A DNA stretch of 64,000 bases from Fodinicola acaciae (GTDB lineage: Bacteria; Actinomycetota; Actinomycetes; Mycobacteriales; HKI-0501): assembly GCF_010993745.1 (NCBI RefSeq), contig NZ_WOTN01000001.1:2173235-2237234 (forward strand). Direction: 5' to 3'. This document shows, piece after piece, positions 1 to 17,895 of the stretch. Under the pieces are notes generated by a model. That model was not told where the DNA came from, searched no databases, and saw only the letters and a program-made list of their open reading frames with translations. Each line of letters begins with the position of its first letter. Position 1 is the stretch's first letter. A program made the translations under genes and the position numbers.

Positions 1-4304
<4,304 letters not shown>

Positions 4305-4870
4305 TGCATATAAGAATCCCCCACCCAACAAAGAGCAGGATCATCGACACAACGAAGCGCCAAGCAAAACTTGGCAGAACCTGGCAATCAAACAAGCTGA
4401 CACTTGTTCTCATACCAAAGGAATCCGACCTGCCGACCGACACCGGCCCCGACGGGGCCTTGCCAGAACGCCAGGCACGGGATAATTTGGCACTGACAAT
4501 CCAACACGCTGTTGAGTTCTCAAAGAACAACCGCCGCCAGTTTCGCCTCTCGGTCTCCCTGGCGCCTCGGAGAACCTTACTCCGTCGGTTTTCGCCGTCG
4601 TAGTGGGGGTCCCCCTCCAGTCGCTCACCCGGTCGTGCGGTTCGCTCCTGGTTTTTGCCAACCCCACAACCTTACCTCGGCGGATTTTCACCGCCTGAGT
4701 GGGGGTCGGAGGTTCCAGCAGGCCGTCCGATTTCCGTCCGGTGCCCCGCTGGCAGAGAGAAAGTTACGTGCGAGTGGACGGCCGAGTCAAATCCGCGGCC
4801 AGTGTCGCCGGTCACACCTCACCAGCCACAGCCGTTCACCCACGCAACAGCTGATTGTTTGCGCTGGTGA
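4305..4870 (-). promoter_or_regulatory. rRNA operon leader and promoter region
   Basis: About 565 non-coding bases upstream of 16S. On the minus strand: (1) a promoter-like pair TTGACT (4785-4790) and TAACTT (4761-4766) with 18 bases between; (2) two imperfect direct copies, 95 bases apart, of a 38-39 base element (4668-4706 and 4573-4610), each starting ACCCCCACT on the minus strand and ending GTAAGGTT, which may be further -10-like elements or leader structures; (3) a box-like element at 4511-4531 (GTTGTTCTTTGAGAACTCAAC) as found before 16S in actinobacteria. No protein gene is seen here. Confidence 0.7.
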
Positions 4871-4874
4871 CCGG

Positions 4875-5498
4875 CTATGCGGTCTGGTTTTTGCCGGTAC
4901 GAACACGTTTCACCGCCGGCCGGTAGGGCGAGACGGTCGGCTCGCCGTCGATCCAGAACCGCCACGGCGTGGCCGCTCCGTCACCGGCGACACCGGTCCG
5001 CGGACCGCTGAGGATCCGCTTCGCCGCGACCGGCTTGCCGGCGACCAGGCGTACCGCCGACCCCTCCGCCAGCAGATCGACGCCGTCGGAGGTGCGATCC
5101 AGGCCCATGCATTGCGCCAGGCGCGCCGGGCCGCGCGCCAGATCGCGATCGGTCGAGCCACGCCGGCGTTCTCTGGCCAGCTCCACGCCGTCGACCACCT
5201 CGCCGGCGCGCAGCAGCACCGCCGACCCGACCCCGGCGGGCCGGCAGGCGACGTTGGCGCAGAAGTGCATCCCGTACGTGAAGTAGACGTAAAGCGTGCC
5301 AGGCTGGGAAAACATCGACGTGTTGCGTGGTGTCCGGCCGCGGTGAGCGTGTGAGCCCGGGTCCTCGCCGACGCCGGCGTACGCCTCGACCTCGACCAGC
5401 CGCAGGGTCACGCCGTTGGCAACCAGCGTGCAGCCCAACAGCCGTTTCGCCGCCGTCACCGGGTCGCCGGCCAGTGCCTGCTCAAGCGTCCTCGCCAC
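4875..5498 (-). CDS. DNA-3-methyladenine glycosylase (AAG/MPG family)
   Basis: Base-excision repair enzyme expected to remove alkylated purines such as 3-methyladenine. The 207-residue product matches the usual family length. It shows LLGCTLV near the N-terminus, then VEVEAYAG with the catalytic-type Glu, the HRGRTPRN segment, and the aromatic LYVYFTYGMHFCANV stretch typical of AAG proteins. The GTG start at 5498 is chosen because GAGGAG lies just upstream and the alignable region begins at ARTLEQAL. The open frame runs further upstream, but that extension is a shadow of thiG. The gene stands alone, on the same strand as thiG and about 120 bases downstream of it. Confidence 0.9.
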   Translation of the reverse strand: MARTLEQALAGDPVTAAKRLLGCTLVANGVTLRLVEVEAYAGVGEDPGSHAHRGRTPRNTSMFSQPGTLYVYFTYGMHFCANVACRPAGVGSAVLLRAGEVVDGVELARERRRGSTDRDLARGPARLAQCMGLDRTSDGVDLLAEGSAVRLVAGKPVAAKRILSGPRTGVAGDGAATPWRFWIDGEPTVSPYRPAVKRVRTGKNQTA

Positions 5499-5620
5499 GC
5501 CTCTCCTCAAGATCAACTTTTCTTGCTTGTCAACATTCCACGCGAACCCACCCCCCACCCGTTCTGGGTGGGGGCCAGATTGGCAGGTGGGTATGACAGT
5601 TTCGCGGCGTAGCGGGTAGT

Positions 5621-6379
<759 letters not shown>

Positions 6380-6580
6380 TCAACCTCCCTGCGTGGCGGT
6401 CAGGATCTCCACCCGGCCGCCATCCGGTACGTACGTCGTGCCCCACTCCGACCGCGGCACCACCGCGTCGTCCAACGCGACCGCGATGCCACCGGTCGGG
6501 ATCGCCAGAAGGTCGATCACCGCGGCCACCGTCGCGTCGTCGGCCAGCTCCCGATCGACGCCGTTGACCTGCGCTTTCAT
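6380..6580 (-). CDS. thiS: Thiamine biosynthesis sulfur carrier ThiS
   Basis: A 66-residue ubiquitin-fold sulfur carrier. Its C-terminal Gly-Gly (ending TATQGG) is adenylated and then thiocarboxylated to give sulfur to ThiG. The ATG at 6580 overlaps the thiO stop by four bases (ATGA), a translational-coupling arrangement. A longer open frame upstream is out of frame with thiO coding and is not used. VPRSEWGTTYVPDGGRVEIL matches the ThiS consensus before the tail. Confidence 0.95.
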   Translation of the reverse strand: MKAQVNGVDRELADDATVAAVIDLLAIPTGGIAVALDDAVVPRSEWGTTYVPDGGRVEILTATQGG

Positions 6581-7677
6581 CTCGCCACCTCCACGCTGAA
6601 GCGGTCCGGACGGACCGCCGCCGGCGGCTCGCCACCGGCCAGTACGTCCCGCACGATGTCGGTCGTCACCGGCGCGAGCAGGATGCCGTTGCGGTGATGG
6701 CCGGTGGCGACCAGCAGGCCGTCCTCCAGCCAGCCGATCACCGGCCGGTTGTCCGGCGTGCCCGGCCGCAATCCGGCGGAGCACTCGACCAGCTCGTACT
6801 CCCCGATCTCCGGCACGATCCGCTCGGCGTCGGCCAACAGATCGCGTACGCCGCCCACCGTCACCCGCGTGTCGAAGCCGGCCTCGTACTGCGTCGCGCC
6901 GAGCACCACACCGCCGTCATCGCGCGGCACCAGATACATCGCGCGGCCAGCGACCAGCGCGCGTACGGTCCGCCGCGGTGGACCGACAGTGCCAGGACGC
7001 GCGCGCAGCCGCAGGATCTCGCCTTTCACCGGTCGTACGACCCGCGACAACCGCTCGTGGAGCCGGCCGCTGTACGCACCGGCCGCCAGCACGACGGCAT
7101 CGGCGCGCAGGACACCGCCGCCGGCGAGGGTCACCTCGCCGCCGCGTACCGACGCGGCCGCTGTCCGTACGACCGGCACGTCACGGATGGCCAGGGACAA
7201 CGCGGTCATCAGCTGACGGTTGTCGACCGCGTGGTCGTGCGGTACGGACAACCCGCCGCGGACCGGACCGGCGACCGCCGGCTCCAGCTCGCGGACCTCG
7301 CGCGGCCGCAGCGACCGCACCTGGCGGCCGAGACCGTCCAGGAAGGCCGCCAGCCGGTCGAGCTCGGCGCGATCGGTGCCGTCCGCGGCGACCACGATCG
7401 TCCCGTCCGTCCGCAGACCGGCCGGCACGCCGGCGGCGGACGCAAGATCATCGGCGTATGCGGGCCAGGCATCGAGCGAGGCGGCGCCGAGCTCCAGCAA
7501 CGGCTCCTCGCCGTGCCACGCCTCGGTGACCGGCGCGAGCATCCCGCCAGCGACCGCCGACGCGCCGCTGCCGGCGGCAGGATCGACCAGTGTGACCTGC
7601 CATGACGCCGAGGCGCGCCAACAGATGGAGAGACCGACGACGCCACCGCCGACCACGATCAACGTACGAGCTGTCAC
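6577..7677 (-). CDS. thiO: Glycine oxidase ThiO
   Basis: FAD-dependent oxidase that converts glycine to the dehydroglycine used by ThiG. The 366-residue protein opens with the Rossmann motif VVGGGVVGLS (residues about 8-17) and has a C-terminal DAO-type region including ECSAGLRPGTPDNRPVIG and ATGHHRNGILLAPVT, typical of ThiO. The start is GTG at 7677; an in-frame TGA six bases upstream excludes a longer form. The ribosome site GGGAG forms part of the 3' strand of the TPP aptamer just upstream. First gene of thiOSG. Confidence 0.94.
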   Translation of the reverse strand: MTARTLIVVGGGVVGLSICWRASASWQVTLVDPAAGSGASAVAGGMLAPVTEAWHGEEPLLELGAASLDAWPAYADDLASAAGVPAGLRTDGTIVVAADGTDRAELDRLAAFLDGLGRQVRSLRPREVRELEPAVAGPVRGGLSVPHDHAVDNRQLMTALSLAIRDVPVVRTAAASVRGGEVTLAGGGVLRADAVVLAAGAYSGRLHERLSRVVRPVKGEILRLRARPGTVGPPRRTVRALVAGRAMYLVPRDDGGVVLGATQYEAGFDTRVTVGGVRDLLADAERIVPEIGEYELVECSAGLRPGTPDNRPVIGWLEDGLLVATGHHRNGILLAPVTTDIVRDVLAGGEPPAAVRPDRFSVEVAR

Positions 7678-7685
7678 CGATCACC

Positions 7686-7776
7686 ACGCTCCCTGCGCCG
7701 GCATGACCCGGATCAGGTTCGACGGTCGAAGCGGATCGCGCTTCCTCTCAGCCCGGCTTGCCCAGGCTCCCGTGCG
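7686..7776 (-). promoter_or_regulatory. TPP riboswitch (THI box) of thiOSG
   Basis: On the minus strand the conserved blocks occur in order: GGGAGCC (P1/P2 5' side), GGCTGAGAGG, then TCGAACCTGATCCGGGTCATGCCGGCGCAGGGAG. These are the hallmark CUGAGA and ACCUGAUCUGGGUAAUGCC-type segments of the thiamine pyrophosphate aptamer. It ends about ten bases before the GTG of thiO, so the terminal P1 strand contains the apparent Shine-Dalgarno. This suggests translational control by sequestration rather than a separate expression platform. Confidence 0.93.
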
Positions 7777-7820
7777 GACCAACTGCCATCCTAACCCGGA
7801 GACTCGCTACGGTCGGAACC

Positions 7821-8477
7821 ATGAACAGCGACCCCCGCCACCGCCTCGCCGACGCGAGGCTCTATCTGTGTACGGACGCGCGTCGCGACCGCGCAGATCT
7901 GGCCGAGTTCGTGAACGCGGCGCTGGCCGGTGGCGTCGACATCGTGCAGCTGCGCGACAAGGGTCCGGACGGTCCGCTGGAAGCGCGCGAGGAGCTGGCC
8001 GCGCTGGAGATCCTCGCTGAGGCGTGCGAGCGGCACGGTGCGCTGTTCGCGGTGAACGACCGCGCCGACATCGCGCTCGCCGCCGGTGCCGACGTCCTGC
8101 ATCTCGGACAGGACGACCTGCCGGTTTCCTGGGCCAGGCGGATCGTCGGCGACGATGTCGTGATCGGCCGGTCCTCACACGACGTCGGCCAGGCGTCGGC
8201 CGCGGCGACCGAGCCAGGCGTCGACTACTTCTGCACCGGGCCGTGCTGGCCGACGCCGACCAAGCCGGGCCGGCCGGCGCCGGGCCTCAGCTTGGTGCGC
8301 GCGACCGCCGGCTCCGAGCGGCCGTGGTTCGCGATCGGCGGCATCGACGCCGATCGTCTCGACGAGGTGATCGAGGCCGGCGCGCGGCGAGTCGTGGTCG
8401 TACGCGCCATCACGCAGGCCGAGGACCCGCGCGCCGCCGCAGAGTTCTTCGCGACCCGGCTGCGAAAGGTGAGCTGA
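7821..8477 (+). CDS. thiE: Thiamine-phosphate synthase ThiE
   Basis: Joins HMP diphosphate to thiazole phosphate, giving thiamine phosphate. The 218-residue TIM barrel shows VQLRDKG (about 37-43), [20 protein letters not shown] (about 82-101), the [18 protein letters not shown] loop (about 144-161), and AIGGI near residue 175. The ATG at 7821 gives the family length; the upstream frame runs into the divergent riboswitch. It is divergent from thiOSG and has no aptamer of its own on this strand. The stop lies four bases before the next gene. Confidence 0.95.
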   Translation: MNSDPRHRLADARLYLCTDARRDRADLAEFVNAALAGGVDIVQLRDKGPDGPLEAREELAALEILAEACERHGALFAVNDRADIALAAGADVLHLGQDDLPVSWARRIVGDDVVIGRSSHDVGQASAAATEPGVDYFCTGPCWPTPTKPGRPAPGLSLVRATAGSERPWFAIGGIDADRLDEVIEAGARRVVVVRAITQAEDPRAAAEFFATRLRKVS

Positions 8478-8481
8478 CGGC

Positions 8482-10818
8482 GTGGACGCGGAAGGCCTGC
8501 GCCGGCTCGGTGAGGACGGGCTCGCCGAGCTGCTCCGCCGCCGGCCGGACGCCGCCGACCCGGCGCCGGACAGCCTGCTCGCACTGGCCAACCATCTCCA
8601 GCACCCCAACTCCGTCGTACGCGCGCTGCAGCGGCTCGACCTGCCGACGATCCAGGTCTGCGAAGCGCTCGCCGCGCTGGGCAGCGAACCGTCGGTCAAG
8701 GAGTTGGCGCGGTTGCTGGGGGTCAGTCCGCGCGACGACGACCTCCAGCGCTGTCTCAGCGTCCTTCGGGCATACGGGCTGCTGGACGAGGTGGCGGCGC
8801 AGCGCCATCTCTCAGTGGTCACCGACCACGGCGCGACGGTCGGCCGCGTACGGCTGGTCACCACGGCCGCGCTGGCCTGGGAGTCGCCGCTCGACCTCGG
8901 TCCCCCGATCGGCCCGTACCTGGCCGAGCTGACCGTCTCCGCCCTCGCCGGCATCCTCACCGCGCTCGGCCGCGACCGGCCGTCCCGCAAGCAGGACCTG
9001 ATCGACGCCGTCGTCGCCGCGCTGACCGACCACGACTTCGTCCGGCAGGTCGTCGACGAGGCGGACGAGGAGGTCGGCGCGCTACTGCACCGAATCTCGC
9101 GTACCGGCGAGGTGGTCGCTCCGCCGATGTTCGCCGAGCGACAGACGCCGGCGCAGTGGGCCCAGCAGCGTGGACTGCTGATCCCCAGCGACTGGTACTA
9201 CAACGCCCTGGTGATGCCGGCCGAGGTGATGCTCGCGTTGCGCGACGACGAGCACCACGCTCCGTTCCAGCCGGTGCCGCCGGAGGTAGCGCACGAGCCG
9301 GTCGACAGCGAGCGCGTCACCGCCGACGCGATGGCCAGCGTCGGCAGGCTGCTGCGCGTCGTCACCGCCTCGCTGGACCAGGCCGGCGTCAAGCCGATCC
9401 CAGTGCTGAAGAGCGGCCACATCGGCGTACGCGAGCTGCGCCGGATCGGCAAGGAGCACAGCGCCGATGAGCTGGAGGTGCACACCGCGCTGCGGCTCGC
9501 CGGATCGCTGGGGATCGCGTCGGTCGATGAGCGCGGCGTGTCGCCGACAGCGGACTACGACGCTTGGCGGGCGCAGCAGCCGGCCGAACAGATCGCCAGC
9601 CTGCTGGCCATCTGGTGGGAAGTGCCCGTCCCGCCGTCACGGTCCATCGCCAGGCGTCCCGAGCTCAGCGTGGCGCTGTTCCGCCAGCAGCTGATCAGGT
9701 CGGCGGCACCGTACGGCCGCGTCGACCTCGACTCGGTGATCGAGCACGCCCGCTGGTCGGCCGCGCTGGCCTGGCCAGCCGACGAGGACGGCCAGGACGG
9801 CTCCGAACACGAGGCCGCCGCGCATGCGTGCTGGCAGGAGGCGGAGTTCCTCGGCGTCGTCGGCGCCGGCGCGGTCAGTCCGATCGGCCACGCGCTGCTG
9901 GCCGGCGACGACCTGACCAAGGTGCTCGCCGGTGTCGGCGAGACCGAGCACTCCGTACGGCTGCAGAGCGATCTGACCGCGATCGTCGGCGGCACACCGA
10001 GCGCGGCACTGCGCAAGCTGCTCGACCTGGCCGCCGATCCGGAGGCGTCCGGCACCGCGTCGACATGGCGGTTTTCGCCCGCCAGCGTGCGCCGTGCCTT
10101 CGACGCCGGCTACACCGCCGAGCAGCTGCTCGCCGAGATCGAGGCGGTCGCCGCCGGCACGTTGCCGCAGCCGCTCGGCTACCTGATCCGCGACGTTGGC
10201 CGTACGTACGGACACATCCGCGCGATCAAGGTCGCCTGCTGCCTGCGGTCCGAGGACACCGCGCTGCTGGCGGAGGTGGCCGCGGACAAGCGGCTGCGCA
10301 AGCTCGGGCTGCGCTTGCTGGCGCCGACCGTACTGGCGAGTCCGAAGCCGCTCAAAGACACCATCGCTGCACTCCGCGCCGCCGGCTTCGCACCAGTCGC
10401 CGAGTCCGCCGACGGCGAGCCGGTCGTCGAGCGCCTGACGACACACCGCTCGCCACCGCGCCGCCGCGTCCAGTTGAAGCGCGTCGACTACGCCGCCGTC
10501 GCGCGCCAGCTCCTCGCCGGTGAGGACGGCGAACCTGAGCTGCCACAGCCAAGCCCCACCGCCGAACAGATCGCGCCACTGGTGCCGCAACTCAGCGCCC
10601 CGGAGCTGGTCACGCTGGCCTTCGCTATCGACGATGAGCGGCCGGTGATGATCGAATATCGGTCACAGAGCGGGAAACGTAGCCGTCGGGTGATCGAGCA
10701 GCTCGATCTCGACGGTCCGGTGCTGCATGCGTGGTGTCGTTTGCGGCAGGACGATCGCGCTTTTCATCTCGGTCGGATTTTGTCGGTGTCGCCGGTGTCG
10801 GAGGAAGAGGACGACTGA
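8482..10818 (+). CDS. Helicase-associated / WYL-domain protein
   Basis: A 778-residue actinobacterial protein of the helicase-associated (Helicase_C_3-like) type. The central alpha-helical region is rich in short winged-helix-like segments. The C-terminus (about 700-775) has a WYL-like fold: MIEYRSQSGKRSRRVIEQLDL, then HAWCRLRQDDRAFHLGRI. In many actinobacteria this family precedes a gene for an XPB-type DNA repair helicase; none follows here, only repeats. GTG start at 8482 with AAAGGTGAG inside the thiE end. A role in DNA repair or nucleic-acid sensing is an inference from family context. Confidence 0.82.
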   Translation: MDAEGLRRLGEDGLAELLRRRPDAADPAPDSLLALANHLQHPNSVVRALQRLDLPTIQVCEALAALGSEPSVKELARLLGVSPRDDDLQRCLSVLRAYGLLDEVAAQRHLSVVTDHGATVGRVRLVTTAALAWESPLDLGPPIGPYLAELTVSALAGILTALGRDRPSRKQDLIDAVVAALTDHDFVRQVVDEADEEVGALLHRISRTGEVVAPPMFAERQTPAQWAQQRGLLIPSDWYYNALVMPAEVMLALRDDEHHAPFQPVPPEVAHEPVDSERVTADAMASVGRLLRVVTASLDQAGVKPIPVLKSGHIGVRELRRIGKEHSADELEVHTALRLAGSLGIASVDERGVSPTADYDAWRAQQPAEQIASLLAIWWEVPVPPSRSIARRPELSVALFRQQLIRSAAPYGRVDLDSVIEHARWSAALAWPADEDGQDGSEHEAAAHACWQEAEFLGVVGAGAVSPIGHALLAGDDLTKVLAGVGETEHSVRLQSDLTAIVGGTPSAALRKLLDLAADPEASGTASTWRFSPASVRRAFDAGYTAEQLLAEIEAVAAGTLPQPLGYLIRDVGRTYGHIRAIKVACCLRSEDTALLAEVAADKRLRKLGLRLLAPTVLASPKPLKDTIAALRAAGFAPVAESADGEPVVERLTTHRSPPRRRVQLKRVDYAAVARQLLAGEDGEPELPQPSPTAEQIAPLVPQLSAPELVTLAFAIDDERPVMIEYRSQSGKRSRRVIEQLDLDGPVLHAWCRLRQDDRAFHLGRILSVSPVSEEEDD

Positions 10819-10829
10819 GTGTCCGGGGA

Positions 10830-11205
10830 TCGTTGGAGTTTCCGGTTGTTGCGTCGGTGAGGGGTGGTTGGGGTTTCAGGTTGCTGCGTTGGCGAGGGGG
10901 TTGGGTTTTCTGATTGTTGCGTTGGGTGGGTGGTTGCGTTTTATGTTTTGTTGCGTCAGGGGGTGGTTGGTTTTTTCGCCTGCGCGGCGGGCGCGCCTAC
11001 GCGGCGAGCGACCTCAAGGGAGGGGGCGCGTGGCCGCCAATCATGTGCATTGGGGATGCGGGCGGCGGTTGCGGGCGGGGCTGGGTTCTCCAGGCTTGCT
11101 CGGTCACGTATGGGAAGCAACCCGTCGGGATGGACGCTAAACGATCGTGCCGTAGCGGCTGACTGCGTAATACTTGTTTAACAAGACATCAAAACCGACA
11201 TCTGT
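10830..11205 (+). repeat. Dispersed repeat A, copy 1 (G/T-rich array plus GC core)
   Basis: Non-coding. It begins with about four degenerate 34-36 base units, each with GTTGCGT followed by GGGTGGTTGGG and a T-rich stretch. The conserved core at about 10977-11030 follows (CGCCTGCGCGGCGGGCG, then GCGACCTCAAGGGAGGGG), then a tail that includes GAAGCAACCCGTCGG and ends GACTGCGTAATACTTG. The same order is found at 20830-21270, and a shorter inverted copy at 11660-11790. Short open frames through it do not resemble known proteins. Strong G/T skew makes it stand out from flanking genes. Confidence 0.8.
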
Positions 11206-11430
11206 TGCAGCCGAGCAGCCACAACAGCATTATCAGCCTCGGTAGTCACACCCGTCACAGCCTCCGGAGATCACGGCGGCGTGAAAGCCTTGTTCCTTGC
11301 GTCCAACGCAAGTAACTCGACATTCATGCCATCCACGACCCTCACAAGCCGGACATTTAGCGCTCCATACGCCTTCGCATCCCACATACTGGACCCCCAC
11401 GCCACCCGCTGAGACGCCACGGCACCGCCG
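11206..11430. repeat. Dispersed repeat B, copy 1
   Basis: About 220 non-coding bases that align with 23620-23830. Shared words, in order, are ACAACAGCATT, GTCACACC, GTCACAG, GTGAAAGCC, CTTGC, GACATTTAGCG, CCCACATA and GACGCCACGGCA. It contains the small palindrome CTTGCGTCCAACGCAAG (11296-11312), seen again in a hairpin at 63287. On the minus strand both copies can be read with similar peptide fragments (ALDAR.KAFT, AVTGVT.EA.NAVV), but this copy has stops, so it is not a functional gene. It may be the relic of one. Confidence 0.7.
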
Positions 11431-11448
11431 GCGCCCCAGCCACACTCC

Positions 11449-11611
11449 TGGTCCGGTTTGTCCGTTCTCCCCCGTCGGCGAGCTCTGCTTGAGCACATTC
11501 TGGCCGGGCCTGCCGCGTACGCAAACCAACCACGCACGAAAGCTCGGCAGGCCCGGCCAGAATGTGCTCATCCTCCGGACGCCGGCGGGGGAGAACGGAC
11601 AAACCGGACCA
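11449..11611. repeat. Long inverted repeat (about 66 bp arms)
   Basis: Left arm 11449-11515 and right arm 11543-11611 are reverse complements with a few mismatches. Matching ends are GGTCCGGTTTGTCCGTTCTC on the left and GAGAACGGACAAACCGGACC on the right. Inner parts are CATTCTGGCCGGGCCTGCCG and CGGCAGGCCCGGCCAGAATG. The loop is about 27 bases. It lies between two convergent genes. It could be a MITE-like element or a strong bidirectional terminator; no T-run or target duplication is evident. Confidence 0.85.
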
Positions 11612-11659
11612 CACCACAAACACAACCGCACCCGCCGCACCCAACCCAACCAACAACGA

Positions 11660-11790
11660 AACCCCGCGCGCCCCTCCCCTTGAGGTCGCCCTCCGCGCAG
11701 GAGCGCCCGCCGCGAAGGCGCCACCACCCCCAAACGCAACAAAAATGAGAACCCAACCACCCCAAACGCAACAATCATGAAAACCAGCCG
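11660..11790 (-). repeat. Dispersed repeat A, copy 3 (short, inverted)
   Basis: On the minus strand this reads as two G/T-rich units (GTTGCGTTTGGGGTGGTTGGG and GTTGCGTTTGGGGGTGGTGG), then the core GGGCGCTCCTGCGCGGAGGG and CGACCTCAAGGGGAGGGG. It matches copies 1 and 2 but lacks their tail. It faces copy 1 across the hairpin at 11449-11611, so the intergenic block as a whole is roughly symmetrical. It ends about 25 bases from the argH stop codon. Confidence 0.78.
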
Positions 11791-11813
11791 CTCCTAGGAC
11801 ACTCCTAGACCGA

Positions 11814-15853
<4,040 letters not shown>

Positions 15854-15857
<4 letters not shown>

Positions 15858-16747
15858 GACGGGTCCACCATCGTTCCGATCCCCTCCGGGGTGAAGATTT
15901 CCAGCAGTACGGAGTGCGGCAGCCGGCCGTCGATGACGTGCGCGCCGGTGCAACCGCCTTGCACGGCGCGCAGGCACGCCTCCATCTTCGGCACCATGCC
16001 ACTGTCCAATGTGGGCAGCAGTTTTTCCAGGTCGGCGGCGTTGATCCGGCGGATCAGCGAGTCGCGGTCCGGCCAGTTGGCATACAGGCCCTCGACATCG
16101 GTGAGCACGATCAGCTTCTCCGCGCCGAGCGCGATCGCCAGCGCGCCCGCGGCCGTGTCGGCGTTGAGGTTGTGCACCTGTCCGTCGGTATCCGGTGCGA
16201 CCGTGGAAATCACCGGGATCCGGCCGGCCTCGATGAGGTCGGTGACGGCGTCCGGGTTGACGCTTTCGACATCGCCGACCAGACCGACGTCGATCGCCTC
16301 GCCGTTCACATACGCCGACCGGCGCGTCGCGGTGAGCAGCCGGCCGTCCTCGCCCGACATGCCGACCGCGTACGGCCCGTGCGCGTTCAACGTGTTGACC
16401 AGCTCGCGACCGACCTGGCCGACCAACACCATCCGTACGACTTCGAGAGTTTCCGGTGTGGTCACTCGCAAACCGCCGCGGAACTCGCTGTCGATGCCGA
16501 GCCGGTGCAGCATCGAGGAGATCTGCGGACCGCCGCCGTGCACGACGACCGGCCGGATTCCCGCGGCACGCAGGAAAATCAGGTCCTCGGCGAAGGCCTC
16601 GGTGAGCGCGCGGTCGGTCATCACGTGACCGCCGTACTTGATCACCACGACCTTGCCGTAAAACCGTTGCAGCCATGGCAAAGCCTCGATCAGCGTCTGC
16701 GCCTTGACGATCGCTTCCACGGCGTGCGCCGGAATCTGCGTGGTCAC
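15854..16747 (-). CDS. argB: Acetylglutamate kinase
   Basis: Phosphorylates N-acetylglutamate, usually the arginine feedback point. The 297-residue amino-acid-kinase fold has [10 protein letters not shown] near residue 33, [11 protein letters not shown] near 67, and [19 protein letters not shown] in the C-terminal ATP-binding half. The N-terminal extension before the kinase core is of the kind seen in arginine-sensitive enzymes, so feedback inhibition is likely but inferred. Four-base overlaps join it to argJ and argD. Confidence 0.96.
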
Positions 16748-17895
16748 GTCGAGTACGCCGAGTTCTCGTGGACGTAGGCCTCGGTGAGGTCGTTGGTCCA
16801 GATCGTCCCGGACTCAGCACCGGCGTGCAGGTCGACGCGTACGTTCACCGCGCGGCCGTCGAAAACGACCTTCTCCGGCGACTCGTCCGGCTCGCCACCC
16901 GTGCACACCTGGACCCCGTTGATCGCCACGTCCAGTTGGTGTGGCTCGAAAACCGCCTTGGTCGTGCCGGCCGCGGCGAGTACGCGTCCCCAGTTGGGGT
17001 CCTCGCCGTAGATGGCGCATTTGAACAGCGAGCTGCGAGCGACGGCGCGGCCGACCTCCAGTGCATCGGCCTCAGAGGCAGCGTTGACGACCTCGATGGT
17101 GATCTCGTGCGCGGATCCCTCGGCATCGCCGAGAAGTTGCATCGCCAGATCCTGGCAAACATTCGTGACGGCGGCCGTCAGCTCGTGTGCGTCGACGCTC
17201 ACGCCGGAGGCGCCTGACGCCATCAACACGACCGTGTCGTTGGTCGACTGGCAGCCGTCGGAATCGAGGCGGTCGAAGGTTTTCGCGGTGGCGGCGCGCA
17301 ATGCCTCGTCGCAGATTTCGGTGTCCACGACGGCATCCGTGGTGATGACGACCAACATGGTGGCCAATGCCGGCGCGAGCATGCCGGCACCTTTCGCCAT
17401 GCCGCCGACACTCCAGCCTTCGGTGCGTACGAGCGACTGCTTGGAATGCGTGTCGGTCGTCATGATCGCCTCGGCGGCGTCGGCGCCACCATCGCGCGAC
17501 AGTTGGTCGGCCGCGACGCGTACGCCTTCGAGCAGCTTGTCGCGATGGAAATTGACGCCGATCAGGCCGGTGGAGCAGACGATCACGTCGACCGCGCCGG
17601 CGCCGACGAGTTCGCCCACCAGCTCCGCGGTGGCGTGTGTCGTCTGGAAACCCTGGGCGCCGGTGTAGCAGTTGGCGCCGCCGGAATTGAGCACGACGGC
17701 TTTTGCGTGACCGTCGCGGATCGCCTGCTCGCTCCACAGCACCGGATTGGCTTTGCAGCGATTACTGGTGAAAACGGCCGCGGCCACGTCGAGCGGACCG
17801 TCGTTGACGACCAGAGCGAGGTCTTTGTTGCCGCTGTCCTTGAGTCCGGCGGTGACGCCGGCGGCGCGGAACCCGGCCGGAAACGTGACGCTCAC
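16744..17895 (-). CDS. argJ: Glutamate N-acetyltransferase / ornithine acetyltransferase
   Basis: Recycles the acetyl group from acetylornithine to glutamate. The 383-residue precursor is expected to self-cleave before the Thr of its ATML motif, seen in [15 protein letters not shown]. Other family marks are the N-terminal [28 protein letters not shown], and [14 protein letters not shown]. The sequence does not show whether it also uses acetyl-CoA (bifunctional). Four-base overlaps with argC and argB. Confidence 0.95.
   Translation of the reverse strand: MSVTFPAGFRAAGVTAGLKDSGNKDLALVVNDGPLDVAAAVFTSNRCKANPVLWSEQAIRDGHAKAVVLNSGGANCYTGAQGFQTTHATAELVGELVGAGAVDVIVCSTGLIGVNFHRDKLLEGVRVAADQLSRDGGADAAEAIMTTDTHSKQSLVRTEGWSVGGMAKGAGMLAPALATMLVVITTDAVVDTEICDEALRAATAKTFDRLDSDGCQSTNDTVVLMASGASGVSVDAHELTAAVTNVCQDLAMQLLGDAEGSAHEITIEVVNAASEADALEVGRAVARSSLFKCAIYGEDPNWGRVLAAAGTTKAVFEPHQLDVAINGVQVCTGGEPDESPEKVVFDGRAVNVRVDLHAGAESGTIWTNDLTEAYVHENSAYST

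Noticed and set aside
4512-5354. 280-codon open frame on the plus strand
   Set aside because: Crosses the rRNA leader and is antisense to the DNA glycosylase gene; composition-driven in high-GC DNA.
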